Positions 16,026 to 24,111 of a DNA stretch of 64,000 bases are shown piece by piece. Numbering within the stretch: the stretch's first letter is position 1; the number at the start of each line of letters is the position of its first letter. The stretch lies in the NCBI GenBank assembly GCA_039989475.1, contig JBDXHU010000010.1, positions 496,001 through 560,000 of the forward strand, read 5' to 3'. Origin of the DNA: JBDXHU01 sp039989475. GTDB lineage: Bacteria; Pseudomonadota; Gammaproteobacteria; Pseudomonadales; Halieaceae. The notes under the pieces were generated by a model. The model searched no databases and was not told where the DNA came from. It saw only the letters and a list, made by a program, of their open reading frames with translations. A program made the position numbers and the translations under genes.

Positions 16026-17633
16026 CTGCACGGAATTGAGCGCCTGCAAGTTTTGCTGCAACTGTTGCTGCAGCTTTTCCAGGCTGGCGAACTGGGCACG
16101 GGCGGCGGCAATTTCCGGGCCGATCTCGCTGCTGATGCGATTTTGCAGGTCCCGCGTAAGCTCTCCCACCTTGGCGCTGATGGCATTGCTCAGAGTGCTT
16201 TCTATTAATTGATCCAGGCCTGAGCTGAAGCTCAGCTGTGGTGATTGCAAGGTGCCGGCGAAGTTGACCTGCAGCGCAAAGTCGGTGCTGTTGGCCAAAA
16301 CGGCTTCAATCAGGCGGGCGGCAGCACCGGCGTTCTCCCCCAGCGTCGTCTCAAACAGCGCCTTGCTGAACCGCTGGTTGAAATCCCCTTGCAGGGTCTC
16401 GCCATTGATTTCCAGGTTGCCGGATACATTGGCCAGCGCTTGCAGCAGTTCCAGGTCCAGGCCTTCGATACCGGCCAGCTGCATATTGCGCAGGGGCAGT
16501 CGCTCGATCTCAACGGTTACCCGGTCCAGTGGTTCGCCGCGGTGGTCCACCAGGGCGTTGACCTGCAGTGACCCGCCGTCAGGGCTGGTGCCGCTGAGGG
16601 CAAGTTTTGCAGCGTGCTGTGCAGTCTCCAGGGGCCAGGCGAAATTCTCAATGCTGCCCTTGGCTGACAGGCCCTTCGCTGAAGGCAGCAGGGCGCCACT
16701 GACCACGGCCCGGCGGATGAGGATAGGTATGGTCTGTTCCGGGTCAATGTCGCCATCGGCGGAATAAGTCAGTGGTGCCAGCACCTGTTCCATAAGGCCG
16801 TCCAGGTCGCCACGCAGGATCTGGCTGCCCAGATGTGCCATCTGCTCGCTGCTCAAGCCCAGCGAACTAATCAGCGCGTTGACGTGCTTCTGCGGCAACT
16901 GTGTGGCCAGGTCAATCTGTTCCCGCATATGCTGTATATCGCCGTGAAACTCTTGCCTCATGGAGCGCATGTTGGCGATGTCCTGGTTCACCTCGGTGTA
17001 GATGGCGTTCACTTCCTGCAAGGCCTTCAGCTTACCCGCTACCCCCCTGGTCTCTTTTAGCTTTTGAATGCGGTCCTTGTAGCCATTGACGTCTTGCTGA
17101 CTGGGCATTGACGCGAACTTTTCCTGCCACTTGGTCCGGGTGCTGGCGAAGGACTCATTTAGTTGGGCGATATCATTGTCCAGCGCTACGCGCTGTTGCT
17201 CGACAAGGCTGTCAACATCGGGCAAGTCAAACCGGGGTAAGCCCGCCTGGGCGATGTCGCTGTCTTCCGGCAGCAGTGGCCGCAGGATGGTCGCTGGCTG
17301 CTGGCGTTGTCCAAAAACCAGCAGGCCATCGACTTCCATATCCTCGATCTCAATGATGTCGCTGGCGAGTTTGATGATGTCGATATCAATGTAGGCACGA
17401 TCGGCCTGGACCAGGTTCTGCGCGGCATTGCGACGGTCCGCCACTTGCAACTGGTATAGCGTCACCTTGCCGACGAAGGGGGACAGTTTGAGGGAGTCGA
17501 CGCTGACTTCGGCGCCATAGAACTCGGTGGCTTGCTCTTCAAACACCGGTTTGGCCAGGGTATCCAGCAATGCCAGGTAAACCAGCAGGATCAATACGAG
17601 AACTACCAGGATGTAACGGTTTACCGTGCGCAT
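16011..17633 (-). CDS. TIGR03545 family membrane-anchored protein of unknown function
   Basis: A 540-residue protein with one N-terminal transmembrane anchor (RYILVVLVLILLVYLALLDTLA) and a long external part. The first section (about 30-110) is AsmA-like (VSVDSLKLSPFVGKVTLYQL). The middle (about 140-270) is a Gln-rich coiled coil. The C-terminus again has AsmA-type beta repeats and ends in a coiled coil. It fits the TIGR03545 family of large AsmA/DUF748-related envelope proteins. I infer a role in envelope lipid handling by analogy only. It sits alone between hemY and ubiD. Confidence 0.7.
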   Translation of the reverse strand: MRTVNRYILVVLVLILLVYLALLDTLAKPVFEEQATEFYGAEVSVDSLKLSPFVGKVTLYQLQVADRRNAAQNLVQADRAYIDIDIIKLASDIIEIEDMEVDGLLVFGQRQQPATILRPLLPEDSDIAQAGLPRFDLPDVDSLVEQQRVALDNDIAQLNESFASTRTKWQEKFASMPSQQDVNGYKDRIQKLKETRGVAGKLKALQEVNAIYTEVNQDIANMRSMRQEFHGDIQHMREQIDLATQLPQKHVNALISSLGLSSEQMAHLGSQILRGDLDGLMEQVLAPLTYSADGDIDPEQTIPILIRRAVVSGALLPSAKGLSAKGSIENFAWPLETAQHAAKLALSGTSPDGGSLQVNALVDHRGEPLDRVTVEIERLPLRNMQLAGIEGLDLELLQALANVSGNLEINGETLQGDFNQRFSKALFETTLGENAGAAARLIEAVLANSTDFALQVNFAGTLQSPQLSFSSGLDQLIESTLSNAISAKVGELTRDLQNRISSEIGPEIAAARAQFASLEKLQQQLQQNLQALNSVQKKPG

Positions 17634-17665
17634 GAGTCAGTCCAGTGTTTACGTTGCTTGGTAGT

Positions 17666-19159
17666 CTACGGGCTTTGCGGGGCCAGGCCCAGCTCATCCC
17701 AGATGGCGTCTACGCGCGATTTCACGGCGGGATCCATGGCGATTGGTTTGCCCCACTCGCGCTCGGTTTCACCGGGCCACTTGTTAGTGGCGTCAAAGCC
17801 CACCTTGGAGCCCAGGCCCGATACAGGCGAGGCAAAATCCAGGTAATCAATGGGGGTGTTGTCGATGAACACCGAGTCGCGCTGCGGATCCATGCGTGTG
17901 GTCATGGCCCAGATCACGTCTTCCCAGTTGCGCGCATCCACATCGGCGTCGGTGACGATAATGAACTTGGTGTACATGAACTGGCGCAGGAAGGACCAGG
18001 CGCCGAACATCACCCGCTTGGCGTGCCCCGGGTATTCCTTGCGCATGGTGATCACCGCCATCCGGTAGGAGCAACCCTCGGGCGGCAAATAGAAATCGAC
18101 GATCTCCGGGAACTGCTTTTGCAGTAAGGGAATCAATACCTCGTTCAGGGCCACGCCCAGCACCGAGGGTTCGTCTGGCGGGCGCCCCGTGTAGGTGCTG
18201 TGGTAAATGGGGTTTTCCCGGTGGGTAATCGTATCGACGGTGAACACCGGGAAGGACTCAACCTCGTTGTAGTAACCGGTGTGGTCGCCAAAGGGACCCT
18301 CATCGGCCATCTCGCCCGGCTCCAGGTAGCCCTCCAGAATATATTCGGCGCTGGCGGGCACCTGCAAGTCGTGCGCGCGGCAGGGGTCGCTGTAACAGCG
18401 CACCACTTCGGTCTTGTCACCACGCAAGAGGGCGGCAAAGGCATATTCCGACAGGCTGTCCGGCACCGGTGTGACGGCACCCAGAGTGGTAGCAGGGTCA
18501 GCACCCAGGGCCACAGCAACCGGGAAACGCTCACCGGGATGGGCCAGTTGCCAGTCTCGGAAATCCAGGGCGCCACCGCGGTGTGACAGCCAGCGCATGA
18601 TCAGCTTGTTCTTGCCGATTAGCTGCATGCGGTAGATGCCGAGATTCTGGCGCTCTTTTTCCGGTCCGCGGGTGATTACCAGCGGCCAGGTGACCAGTGG
18701 TCCGGCATCACCGGGCCAGCAGGTTTGCACCGGGATGCGGCCCAGGTCGACCTCGTCGCCGCTCTGTACATGATGTTGGCAGGGCGCGTTGTTGACTATT
18801 TTTGGCGCCATGTTGAGGACTTGCTTCAACACCGGCATCTTGTCCCAGGCGTCCTTGAGACCCTTGGGTGGATCGGGTTGGCGCAGGTAGGCGAGCAGTT
18901 CGCCCACCTCTCGCAAGGCCTGCAGGCTGTCCTGCCCCATGCCCATGGCGACTCGCTGCTCGGTGCCGAACAGGTTGGCCAGAACCGGGGTGTTGTAGCC
19001 CCTGGGGTTTTCAAATAACAGGGCCGGACCTTTCGCGCGCAGGGTGCGGTCACAAATTTCGGTCATTTCCAGGTAGGGGTCGACCTCGGCGCTGATGCGC
19101 TTGAGCTCACCCCTGGACTCCAGGAAATCAATAAACTCACGTAAATCCCGGTGCTTCAT
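17666..19159 (-). CDS. ubiD: 3-octaprenyl-4-hydroxybenzoate carboxy-lyase UbiD
   Basis: A 497-residue prenylated-FMN-dependent decarboxylase of ubiquinone synthesis, exactly the E. coli UbiD length. Conserved blocks include the N-terminal DLREFIDFLESRGEL, the ExP region GPFGDHTGYYNE, ENPIYHSTYTGRPPDEPS and VIWAMTTRMDPQRD. It needs the UbiX prenyltransferase for cofactor supply; ubiX is not in the window. It lies 46 bp downstream of rho in the same direction, a frequent order in this group. Confidence 0.96.
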   Translation of the reverse strand: MKHRDLREFIDFLESRGELKRISAEVDPYLEMTEICDRTLRAKGPALLFENPRGYNTPVLANLFGTEQRVAMGMGQDSLQALREVGELLAYLRQPDPPKGLKDAWDKMPVLKQVLNMAPKIVNNAPCQHHVQSGDEVDLGRIPVQTCWPGDAGPLVTWPLVITRGPEKERQNLGIYRMQLIGKNKLIMRWLSHRGGALDFRDWQLAHPGERFPVAVALGADPATTLGAVTPVPDSLSEYAFAALLRGDKTEVVRCYSDPCRAHDLQVPASAEYILEGYLEPGEMADEGPFGDHTGYYNEVESFPVFTVDTITHRENPIYHSTYTGRPPDEPSVLGVALNEVLIPLLQKQFPEIVDFYLPPEGCSYRMAVITMRKEYPGHAKRVMFGAWSFLRQFMYTKFIIVTDADVDARNWEDVIWAMTTRMDPQRDSVFIDNTPIDYLDFASPVSGLGSKVGFDATNKWPGETEREWGKPIAMDPAVKSRVDAIWDELGLAPQSP

Positions 19160-19205
19160 GGCTTGCTTGCCACCCCTGTTCGCCAGCCGGTCAGGGACCG
19201 GATGC

Positions 19206-20474
19206 TTACTTGCGCTTCATGGAGAGGAAGAACTCCTCGTTGGTCTTGCTGTCCTTGAGCCTGTCCAGCAGGAACTCTACGGCGGCTGTATCTTCCATGC
19301 CATGCAGCAATTTGCGCAAGATCCACATGCGCGCCAGTTCTTCCTCGGCGGTCAACAGGTCTTCCCGGCGGGTGCCGGAGCGGCGGATGTTGATAGCCGG
19401 GTAGATACGTTTCTCGGCGATCTTGCGATCCAGGTGCAGTTCCATGTTGCCGGTGCCCTTGAATTCCTCGTAGATCACCTCATCCATTTTTGAGCCGGTG
19501 TCGACCAGGGCCGTGGCGATAATCGAGAGGCTGCCGCCTTCTTCGATATTGCGTGCTGCACCAAAGAAGCGCTTGGGGCGCTCCAGCGCGTGGGCGTCAA
19601 CGCCACCGGTCAGCACCTTGCCGGAGCTGGGGATAACGGTGTTATAGGCACGCGCCAGGCGGGTAATAGAGTCGAGCAGGATGATCACGTCGCGTTTGTG
19701 TTCAACCAGGCGCTTGGCCTTCTCGATCACCATGTCGGCCACCTGCACGTGGCGTGAAGGCGGCTCGTCGAAGGTGGATGCCACAACTTCTGCGCCCTGG
19801 GCGCCAACGGAGCGTTGCATCTCGGTCACTTCCTCGGGCCGCTCATCGATGAGCAGGACGATGACGTCACATTCCGGGTTGTTGCTGATAATCGCCTGGG
19901 CGATATTCTGCATCATGATGGTTTTACCGGCCTTGGGCGGCGCTACCAGCAGACCGCGCTGGCCTTTACCGATTGGCGCGACCAGGTCGATGATGCGCCC
20001 GGTCAGGTCTTCGGTAGAACCATTGCCTTTTTCCAGCGTCAGGCGCTGGTTGGGAAACAGCGGTGTCAGGTTCTCAAACAGAATCTTGTGCTTGGAATCT
20101 TCCGGCTTGGCGAAGTTGACCTCACCGACCTTCAACAGCGCGAAGTAGCGCTCACTGTCTTTGGGTGGGCGGATCTTGCCGGAAATCGTATCTCCAGTAC
20201 GCAGGTTGAAGCGTCGAATCTGGCTGGGCGAGACGTAAATGTCGTCCGGGCCCGCCAGGTAGGATCCCTCAGCAGAGCGCAGAAAGCCGAAGCCGTCTTG
20301 CAGGATTTCCAGGACACCGTCGCCGTAAATATCCTCACCACTCTTGGCGTGGCGCTTGAGGATAGAGAAGATAATGTCTTGCTTGCGGGAACGACCGATA
20401 TTGTCGAGGCCAATTTCCTTGGCGATATCGATGAGTTCCTGGGTTGATTTTGTTTTTAGGTCAGTCAGATTCAT
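19206..20474 (-). CDS. rho: transcription termination factor Rho
   Basis: A 422-residue hexameric RNA helicase. Rho_N domain (1-47), CSD-like RNA-binding domain with GFGFLRS and DIYVSPSQIRRFNLRTGD, Walker A APPKAGKT, Walker B VIVLLIDERPEEV, and the R/Q-loop region (SSGKVLTGGVDA) are all present. The length matches E. coli Rho (419). The ATG at 20474 (MNLTDLKTKSTQELIDIAKE) is the family start, although the frame is open 23 codons further upstream. The 197-bp leader to trxA has room for the autoregulatory attenuator known for rho genes. Confidence 0.98.
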   Translation of the reverse strand: MNLTDLKTKSTQELIDIAKEIGLDNIGRSRKQDIIFSILKRHAKSGEDIYGDGVLEILQDGFGFLRSAEGSYLAGPDDIYVSPSQIRRFNLRTGDTISGKIRPPKDSERYFALLKVGEVNFAKPEDSKHKILFENLTPLFPNQRLTLEKGNGSTEDLTGRIIDLVAPIGKGQRGLLVAPPKAGKTIMMQNIAQAIISNNPECDVIVLLIDERPEEVTEMQRSVGAQGAEVVASTFDEPPSRHVQVADMVIEKAKRLVEHKRDVIILLDSITRLARAYNTVIPSSGKVLTGGVDAHALERPKRFFGAARNIEEGGSLSIIATALVDTGSKMDEVIYEEFKGTGNMELHLDRKIAEKRIYPAINIRRSGTRREDLLTAEEELARMWILRKLLHGMEDTAAVEFLLDRLKDSKTNEEFFLSMKRK

Positions 20475-20632
20475 AGGATAGAGGTAAGAGAGAGTAATTT
20501 TGGGATGTGGGTGAGCGGTTTTAGTAAACCGGTTTGCGCGCACGAGGGCTGCGAAAGGGTCGTAAAAAGTCGTTCAAAGGGTTTTAACGTCGTGCAGGAA
20601 CGCGCGACTGGAGAGAATGTAGCATGGCGACT

Positions 20633-20670
20633 GGGGGGCGTCCATACCCCCCGGGCAATAAAAAATGCCG
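20633..20670 (-). terminator. hairpins between trxA and rho (possible attenuator/terminator)
   Basis: Reading on the minus strand just after the trxA stop: a small stem GGCA/TGCC enclosing a T6 run, then GGGGGG-TATGGACG-CCCCCC. The second stem is strong but has no U-tail, so standard termination is uncertain. The elements could limit read-through from trxA into rho. Confidence 0.4.
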
Positions 20671-20671
20671 C

Positions 20672-20998
20672 CTAGATAGCTTCTTCCACGAACTCGGTCA
20701 GCTGGGTTTTGGACAGGGCGCCGACCTTGGTCGCTTCGGCATTACCATCCTTGAACAGAATCAGCGTGGGGATGCCGCGAATGCCAAACTTGGGCGGAAT
20801 GTCCGGGTTGGCGTCGACATCAACCTTGCAGACCTTGATCTTGCCCGCGTAATCGTCGGCGATCTCGCTCAACACCGGTGCGATCATTTTGCAGGGTCCA
20901 CACCACTCAGCCCAGAAGTCGACCAGTACCGGCACGTCTGCGCCCAGTACTTCGCTGTCAAAGCTTGAATCGGTTACATGAACAATATGTTCGCTCAT
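20672..20998 (-). CDS. trxA: thioredoxin TrxA
   Basis: A 108-residue classical thioredoxin with active-site WCGPC (Cys33 and Cys36) in DFWAEWCGPCKMIAP, the cis-Pro loop GIRGIPTLILF, and the Asp buried in VLVDFWAEW. It reduces cytosolic disulfides with thioredoxin reductase. CGGAGAA lies 7-8 bp before the ATG. It sits directly upstream of rho, the usual trxA-rho pairing. Confidence 0.98.
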   Translation of the reverse strand: MSEHIVHVTDSSFDSEVLGADVPVLVDFWAEWCGPCKMIAPVLSEIADDYAGKIKVCKVDVDANPDIPPKFGIRGIPTLILFKDGNAEATKVGALSKTQLTEFVEEAI

Positions 20999-21275
20999 AG
21001 TGGTTCTCCGTGATGAGCCGGCAAAAATATCCGCCAGCGTTATTCGTATACTCGCTACAGCTGAGTATTAATGTGGGGGGCAATCATACCATTGCAAGTC
21101 CCATGCACAAGAAATGTCCCCTGGGCTTTAGAGGAATTTGTCATTTTAATAGCCCCAATTGGTCTAAGCTGCAGTGAACTCCCGTACACCCTAACCGTCT
21201 GGTATGGGCAAGCTACTAGCTGTTTTACGGGAAGTGTTCTCAAAAGGATCATAAGGGCAGTGAGGCCGACACAAA
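20999..21275. other. divergent intergenic region trxA / TVP38 fusion gene
   Basis: 277 bp without a credible gene (a 70-codon plus-strand frame has no coding character). It is somewhat AT-richer than its surroundings and must hold both divergent promoters. A TATACG-like -10 is seen on the minus strand near 21045 for trxA. No convincing dyad or repeat was found. Confidence 0.5.
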
Positions 21276-23414
21276 ATGAATAAACAACAAGTCATCATCC
21301 TTGCGTTGCTGCTGTGCGCGATCACTGCCTGGTTCAGCTTCGATGTGGGCTCATACTTAAGCCTTGAGGCCATTCAGGCCAGCATGGGCGAACTGCGCGC
21401 TTACTATAGCGAGCACCCCTGGTTGACCCGCATTGCCTATTTGCTGGTGTATATCGTGGTTACCGGCCTGTCGCTGCCTGGGGCGGCCGTGCTGACGCTG
21501 GCCGGCGGCGCCCTGTTTGGCTTCTGGTACGGACTGCTGCTGGTCTCCTTTGCCAGCAGCATTGGCGCCACCCTGGCCTGCGCCGTGTCGCGCCTGTTGC
21601 TGCGCGATTGGGTGCAACAGCGCTTTCAGCGGCAGCTCAAGTCAGTCAATAGTGGTTTTGAGCGTGATGGACCTTTCTACCTGTTTGGCCTGCGACTGGT
21701 GCCACTGTTTCCGTTTTTTGTGATTAACCTGATCATGGGCGTGCTGCCGATTTCCCTTTGGCGCTTTTACTGGGTAAGCCAGCTTGGCATGTTGGCCGGT
21801 ACCGCCGTCTACGTTAATGCCGGTACCCAGTTGGGCCAGTTGCAGGGCTTGCAGGGCATATTGTCGCCGGGGCTGATTGGCTCCTTCGTCTTGCTGGGTA
21901 TCTTCCCCTTGCTGGCCAAGTGGCTGTTGGCGGGTATCAGGACGCGGCGCGTGCTGCGTCAGTACCAGCGTCCGGCGGCGTTCGATGACAATATGTTGGT
22001 GCTGGGCGCAGGGTCTGCCGGGCTGGTGGCGGCCCTGATAGCGGCCACAGTCCGCGCCAGGGTAAGCCTGGTTGAGCGTCACAAAATGGGTGGTGACTGC
22101 TTGAACACTGGCTGTGTGCCGAGCAAGGCGCTGATACGCTCCGGGCGCATTGCCGAATACCTGCGCCGGGCCGAGGAGTTCGGCCTGGCCCCGGTGGACG
22201 TGCGGGTAAACTTTGCTGCGGTGATGGAGCGGGTGCAGGCGGTGATTGGCAAGATCGAGCCGCACGACTCGGTAGAGCGTTTCACCGGCCTCGGCGTGAA
22301 TTGCATTGCTGGAAACGCCCGCCTGGTGTCACCCTGGGAAGTCGAGATTGATGGTGTGCGGCGCAGTGCCCGCAATATTGTCATTGCCACCGGTGCCCGG
22401 CCCTTCGTGCCGCCGGTGCCCGGGCTGGAACAGCAGGACTACCTGACCTCGGACACACTGTGGGAATTGCGTGAGCTGCCCAGGCGCTTGCTGGTCATGG
22501 GTGCCGGGCCCATCGGTTGTGAACTGGCCCAGGCATTCTCACGGCTTGGCAGCCAGGTGACGATTGTCGATATGGCGCCACAGATCATGCCGCGCGAGGA
22601 CGTCGAGGTGGCGGCACTGGTTGAGCAGGTGTTTAGCAATAGTGGTATCGAAGTACTGACCGGCCACCTGGCGGTCGGTTTTCGTCGTGAGGGCGAGCGC
22701 AATCTCGCCGACTTCGATTGTGACGGGGAGGCGCGCAGCCTGGAGTTCGACCGGGTGCTGGTCGCCGTGGGCCGCAAGGCTAACTCGGAAAATATTGGTC
22801 TTGAGGAGCTGGGCATTGAGACCAATCCCAACGGCACCCTGGTGGTGGACGAATACCTGCGCACCACGGTACCCACGGTGCTGGCCTGTGGTGACATTGT
22901 TGGCCCCTACCAGTTTACCCACATGGCCAGTCACCAGGCCTGGTTCACGACGGTGAATGCCCTGTTTGGCTTCGCCCGCAAGTTCAAGGTGGATTACTCG
23001 ATCGTACCCTGGACCACCTTTACCGATCCGGAAGTCGCCCGGGTCGGCATTAATGAGCTGGAGGCGCGGGAGCAGGGTGTCGAGTACGAGGTCACCCGTT
23101 ATGACATTGACGACCTGGATCGCGCCATTGCCGACAGCGAGGCCCATGGCTTTATCAAGGTGCTCACCGTGCCGGGCAAGGACCGCATCCTGGGTGTGAC
23201 GATTGTCGGCTATCACGCGGCGGAGCTATTGACCGAGTATGTGCTGGCCATGAAGCACGGCATTGGCCTCAACAAGATTCTTGGTACTATCCACGTCTAC
23301 CCCACCTTGTCGGAATCCAATAAGTTCGTCGCCGGTGAATGGCGCAAGGCGCGCAAACCCGAGGGCTTGTTGAACTGGGTGGAGAAACTGCATAACTGGC
23401 GCCGCGGCGGCTAG
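21276..23414 (+). CDS. fusion of TVP38/TMEM64 membrane domain with FAD-dependent disulfide oxidoreductase
   Basis: A 712-residue two-part protein. Residues 1-225 are a polytopic TVP38/TMEM64 (DedA-like) domain with LPGAAVLTLAGGALFGFWYG and FLFGLRLVPLFPFFVIN-type blocks. Residues 238-712 are a class-I pyridine nucleotide-disulfide oxidoreductase: FAD-binding GAGSAGL (244-250), redox pair Cys275/Cys280 in GGDCLNTGCVPSK, NAD(P) motif GAGPIGCELAQAF, second FAD motif CGDIVGP, and dimerisation domain. The catalytic His-Pro of lipoamide dehydrogenase and glutathione reductase is Tyr675-Pro here (VYPTLSE), as in mercuric reductase-like members, and MerA's C-terminal Cys pair is absent. I infer membrane-tethered thiol or quinone redox chemistry; substrate unknown. 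Confidence 0.88.
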   Translation: MNKQQVIILALLLCAITAWFSFDVGSYLSLEAIQASMGELRAYYSEHPWLTRIAYLLVYIVVTGLSLPGAAVLTLAGGALFGFWYGLLLVSFASSIGATLACAVSRLLLRDWVQQRFQRQLKSVNSGFERDGPFYLFGLRLVPLFPFFVINLIMGVLPISLWRFYWVSQLGMLAGTAVYVNAGTQLGQLQGLQGILSPGLIGSFVLLGIFPLLAKWLLAGIRTRRVLRQYQRPAAFDDNMLVLGAGSAGLVAALIAATVRARVSLVERHKMGGDCLNTGCVPSKALIRSGRIAEYLRRAEEFGLAPVDVRVNFAAVMERVQAVIGKIEPHDSVERFTGLGVNCIAGNARLVSPWEVEIDGVRRSARNIVIATGARPFVPPVPGLEQQDYLTSDTLWELRELPRRLLVMGAGPIGCELAQAFSRLGSQVTIVDMAPQIMPREDVEVAALVEQVFSNSGIEVLTGHLAVGFRREGERNLADFDCDGEARSLEFDRVLVAVGRKANSENIGLEELGIETNPNGTLVVDEYLRTTVPTVLACGDIVGPYQFTHMASHQAWFTTVNALFGFARKFKVDYSIVPWTTFTDPEVARVGINELEAREQGVEYEVTRYDIDDLDRAIADSEAHGFIKVLTVPGKDRILGVTIVGYHAAELLTEYVLAMKHGIGLNKILGTIHVYPTLSESNKFVAGEWRKARKPEGLLNWVEKLHNWRRGG

Positions 23415-23672
23415 ATGAGTGGCTGGCATGTCTACCTGCTGCGCTGTGCCGACGGAAGTCTGTATACCGGCGTAGCCACGGATATCGAGCGGCGGCTCAG
23501 GCAACACAATGGCGAATTGACCGGTGGCGCCCGCTATACCAGCGGTCGCCGTCCGGTCCGCCTGGTCTGGACTGAAGCCTGCGCTGACCGCGCATCGGCC
23601 CAGCAGCGCGAGTCTGAAATCAAGAAACTGTCCCGCGCTGAGAAGTTGCGCAAGGTAGATGGGTCAGGATAG
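23415..23672 (+). CDS. GIY-YIG nuclease-domain protein (UPF0213/YhbQ-like)
   Basis: An 85-residue single-domain GIY-YIG protein: VYLLRCADGSLYTGVATD (the GIY and YIG strands are YLL and YTG), catalytic Arg in ERRLRQHN, and the helix-loop with Glu in ESEIKKLSRAEKL. Similar small proteins (YhbQ) have reported DNA nicking activity. The ATG follows the stop of the oxidoreductase without any gap (TAGATG), so the two are probably co-translated. The last codons and the stop fall inside the first unit of a 14-bp repeat array, so the C-terminus may be recently altered. Confidence 0.85.
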   Translation: MSGWHVYLLRCADGSLYTGVATDIERRLRQHNGELTGGARYTSGRRPVRLVWTEACADRASAQQRESEIKKLSRAEKLRKVDGSG

Positions 23673-23702
23673 AGGGGTCAGGCTAGAGGGCTCAGGATAA
23701 GG
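23661..23702. repeat. three tandem 14-bp repeats (GGGTCAGGATAGAG)
   Basis: Units GGGTCAGGATAGAG (23661), GGGTCAGGCTAGAG (23675) and GGCTCAGGATAAGG (23689) follow each other with no spacer. The first contains the TAG stop of the GIY-YIG gene. The GGGTCAG core resembles other intergenic motifs in this window at 26163, 38167 and 41146. Confidence 0.8.
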
Positions 23703-23711
23703 TTTTAATCC

Positions 23712-24080
23712 TCACTGATAGACCTCATGGATTTCCACCACATCGCCGGTCCCGCTGATGGTTAAGCTACCCTTCACTGTTACCGCTTTTTGCTTGCCCA
23801 GCCAGACCACAATGTCATCGGGCCAATCGTCACCAGGTGATCCCACGCACTCAAACTGCAGGGTCGCGCAGGATCTCTGAATGTCCCCGCTGGGAACCCA
23901 GTAGGAACTGAATTGAACAGCGCTGGCCTCATTTTCCTGTGCAATATATTCCCCCAGGTATCGCTCTTCTGCGGGCTCGGAGAATATCCACTGCTGTGCG
24001 GCTTCAAGGATCTCCCTGACCCTCTCGGCGGATTCCTCATCTTTGAAGGCCACTTCGAGTCTAATGGGATTGTCGGACAT
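23712..24080 (-). CDS. hypothetical protein
   Basis: A 122-residue soluble acidic protein with no recognised motif. It opens MSDNPIRLEVAFKDEESAERV and contains several Trp residues (QQWIFSEP, SSYWVPSG, DDIVVWLG). The fold looks alpha/beta. GGGAG with AAGAG spacing before the ATG at 24080 supports this start over the in-frame ATG at 24149, which lies inside the upstream gene. It ends a four-gene minus-strand run with the exchanger-like protein 31 bp upstream. Function unknown. Confidence 0.65.
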   Translation of the reverse strand: MSDNPIRLEVAFKDEESAERVREILEAAQQWIFSEPAEERYLGEYIAQENEASAVQFSSYWVPSGDIQRSCATLQFECVGSPGDDWPDDIVVWLGKQKAVTVKGSLTISGTGDVVEIHEVYQ

Positions 24081-24111
24081 CTCTTGCTCCCTCTCGCTTT
24101 GTGATGTGAAC

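Noticed and set aside
21071..21283. 70-codon plus-strand frame in the trxA upstream gap
   Set aside because: No ribosome site, no coding pattern and it would overlap the start of the following gene.
23661..23702. CRISPR-like array
   Set aside because: Repeats are 14 bp, tandem without spacers and only three units; no cas genes in the window.
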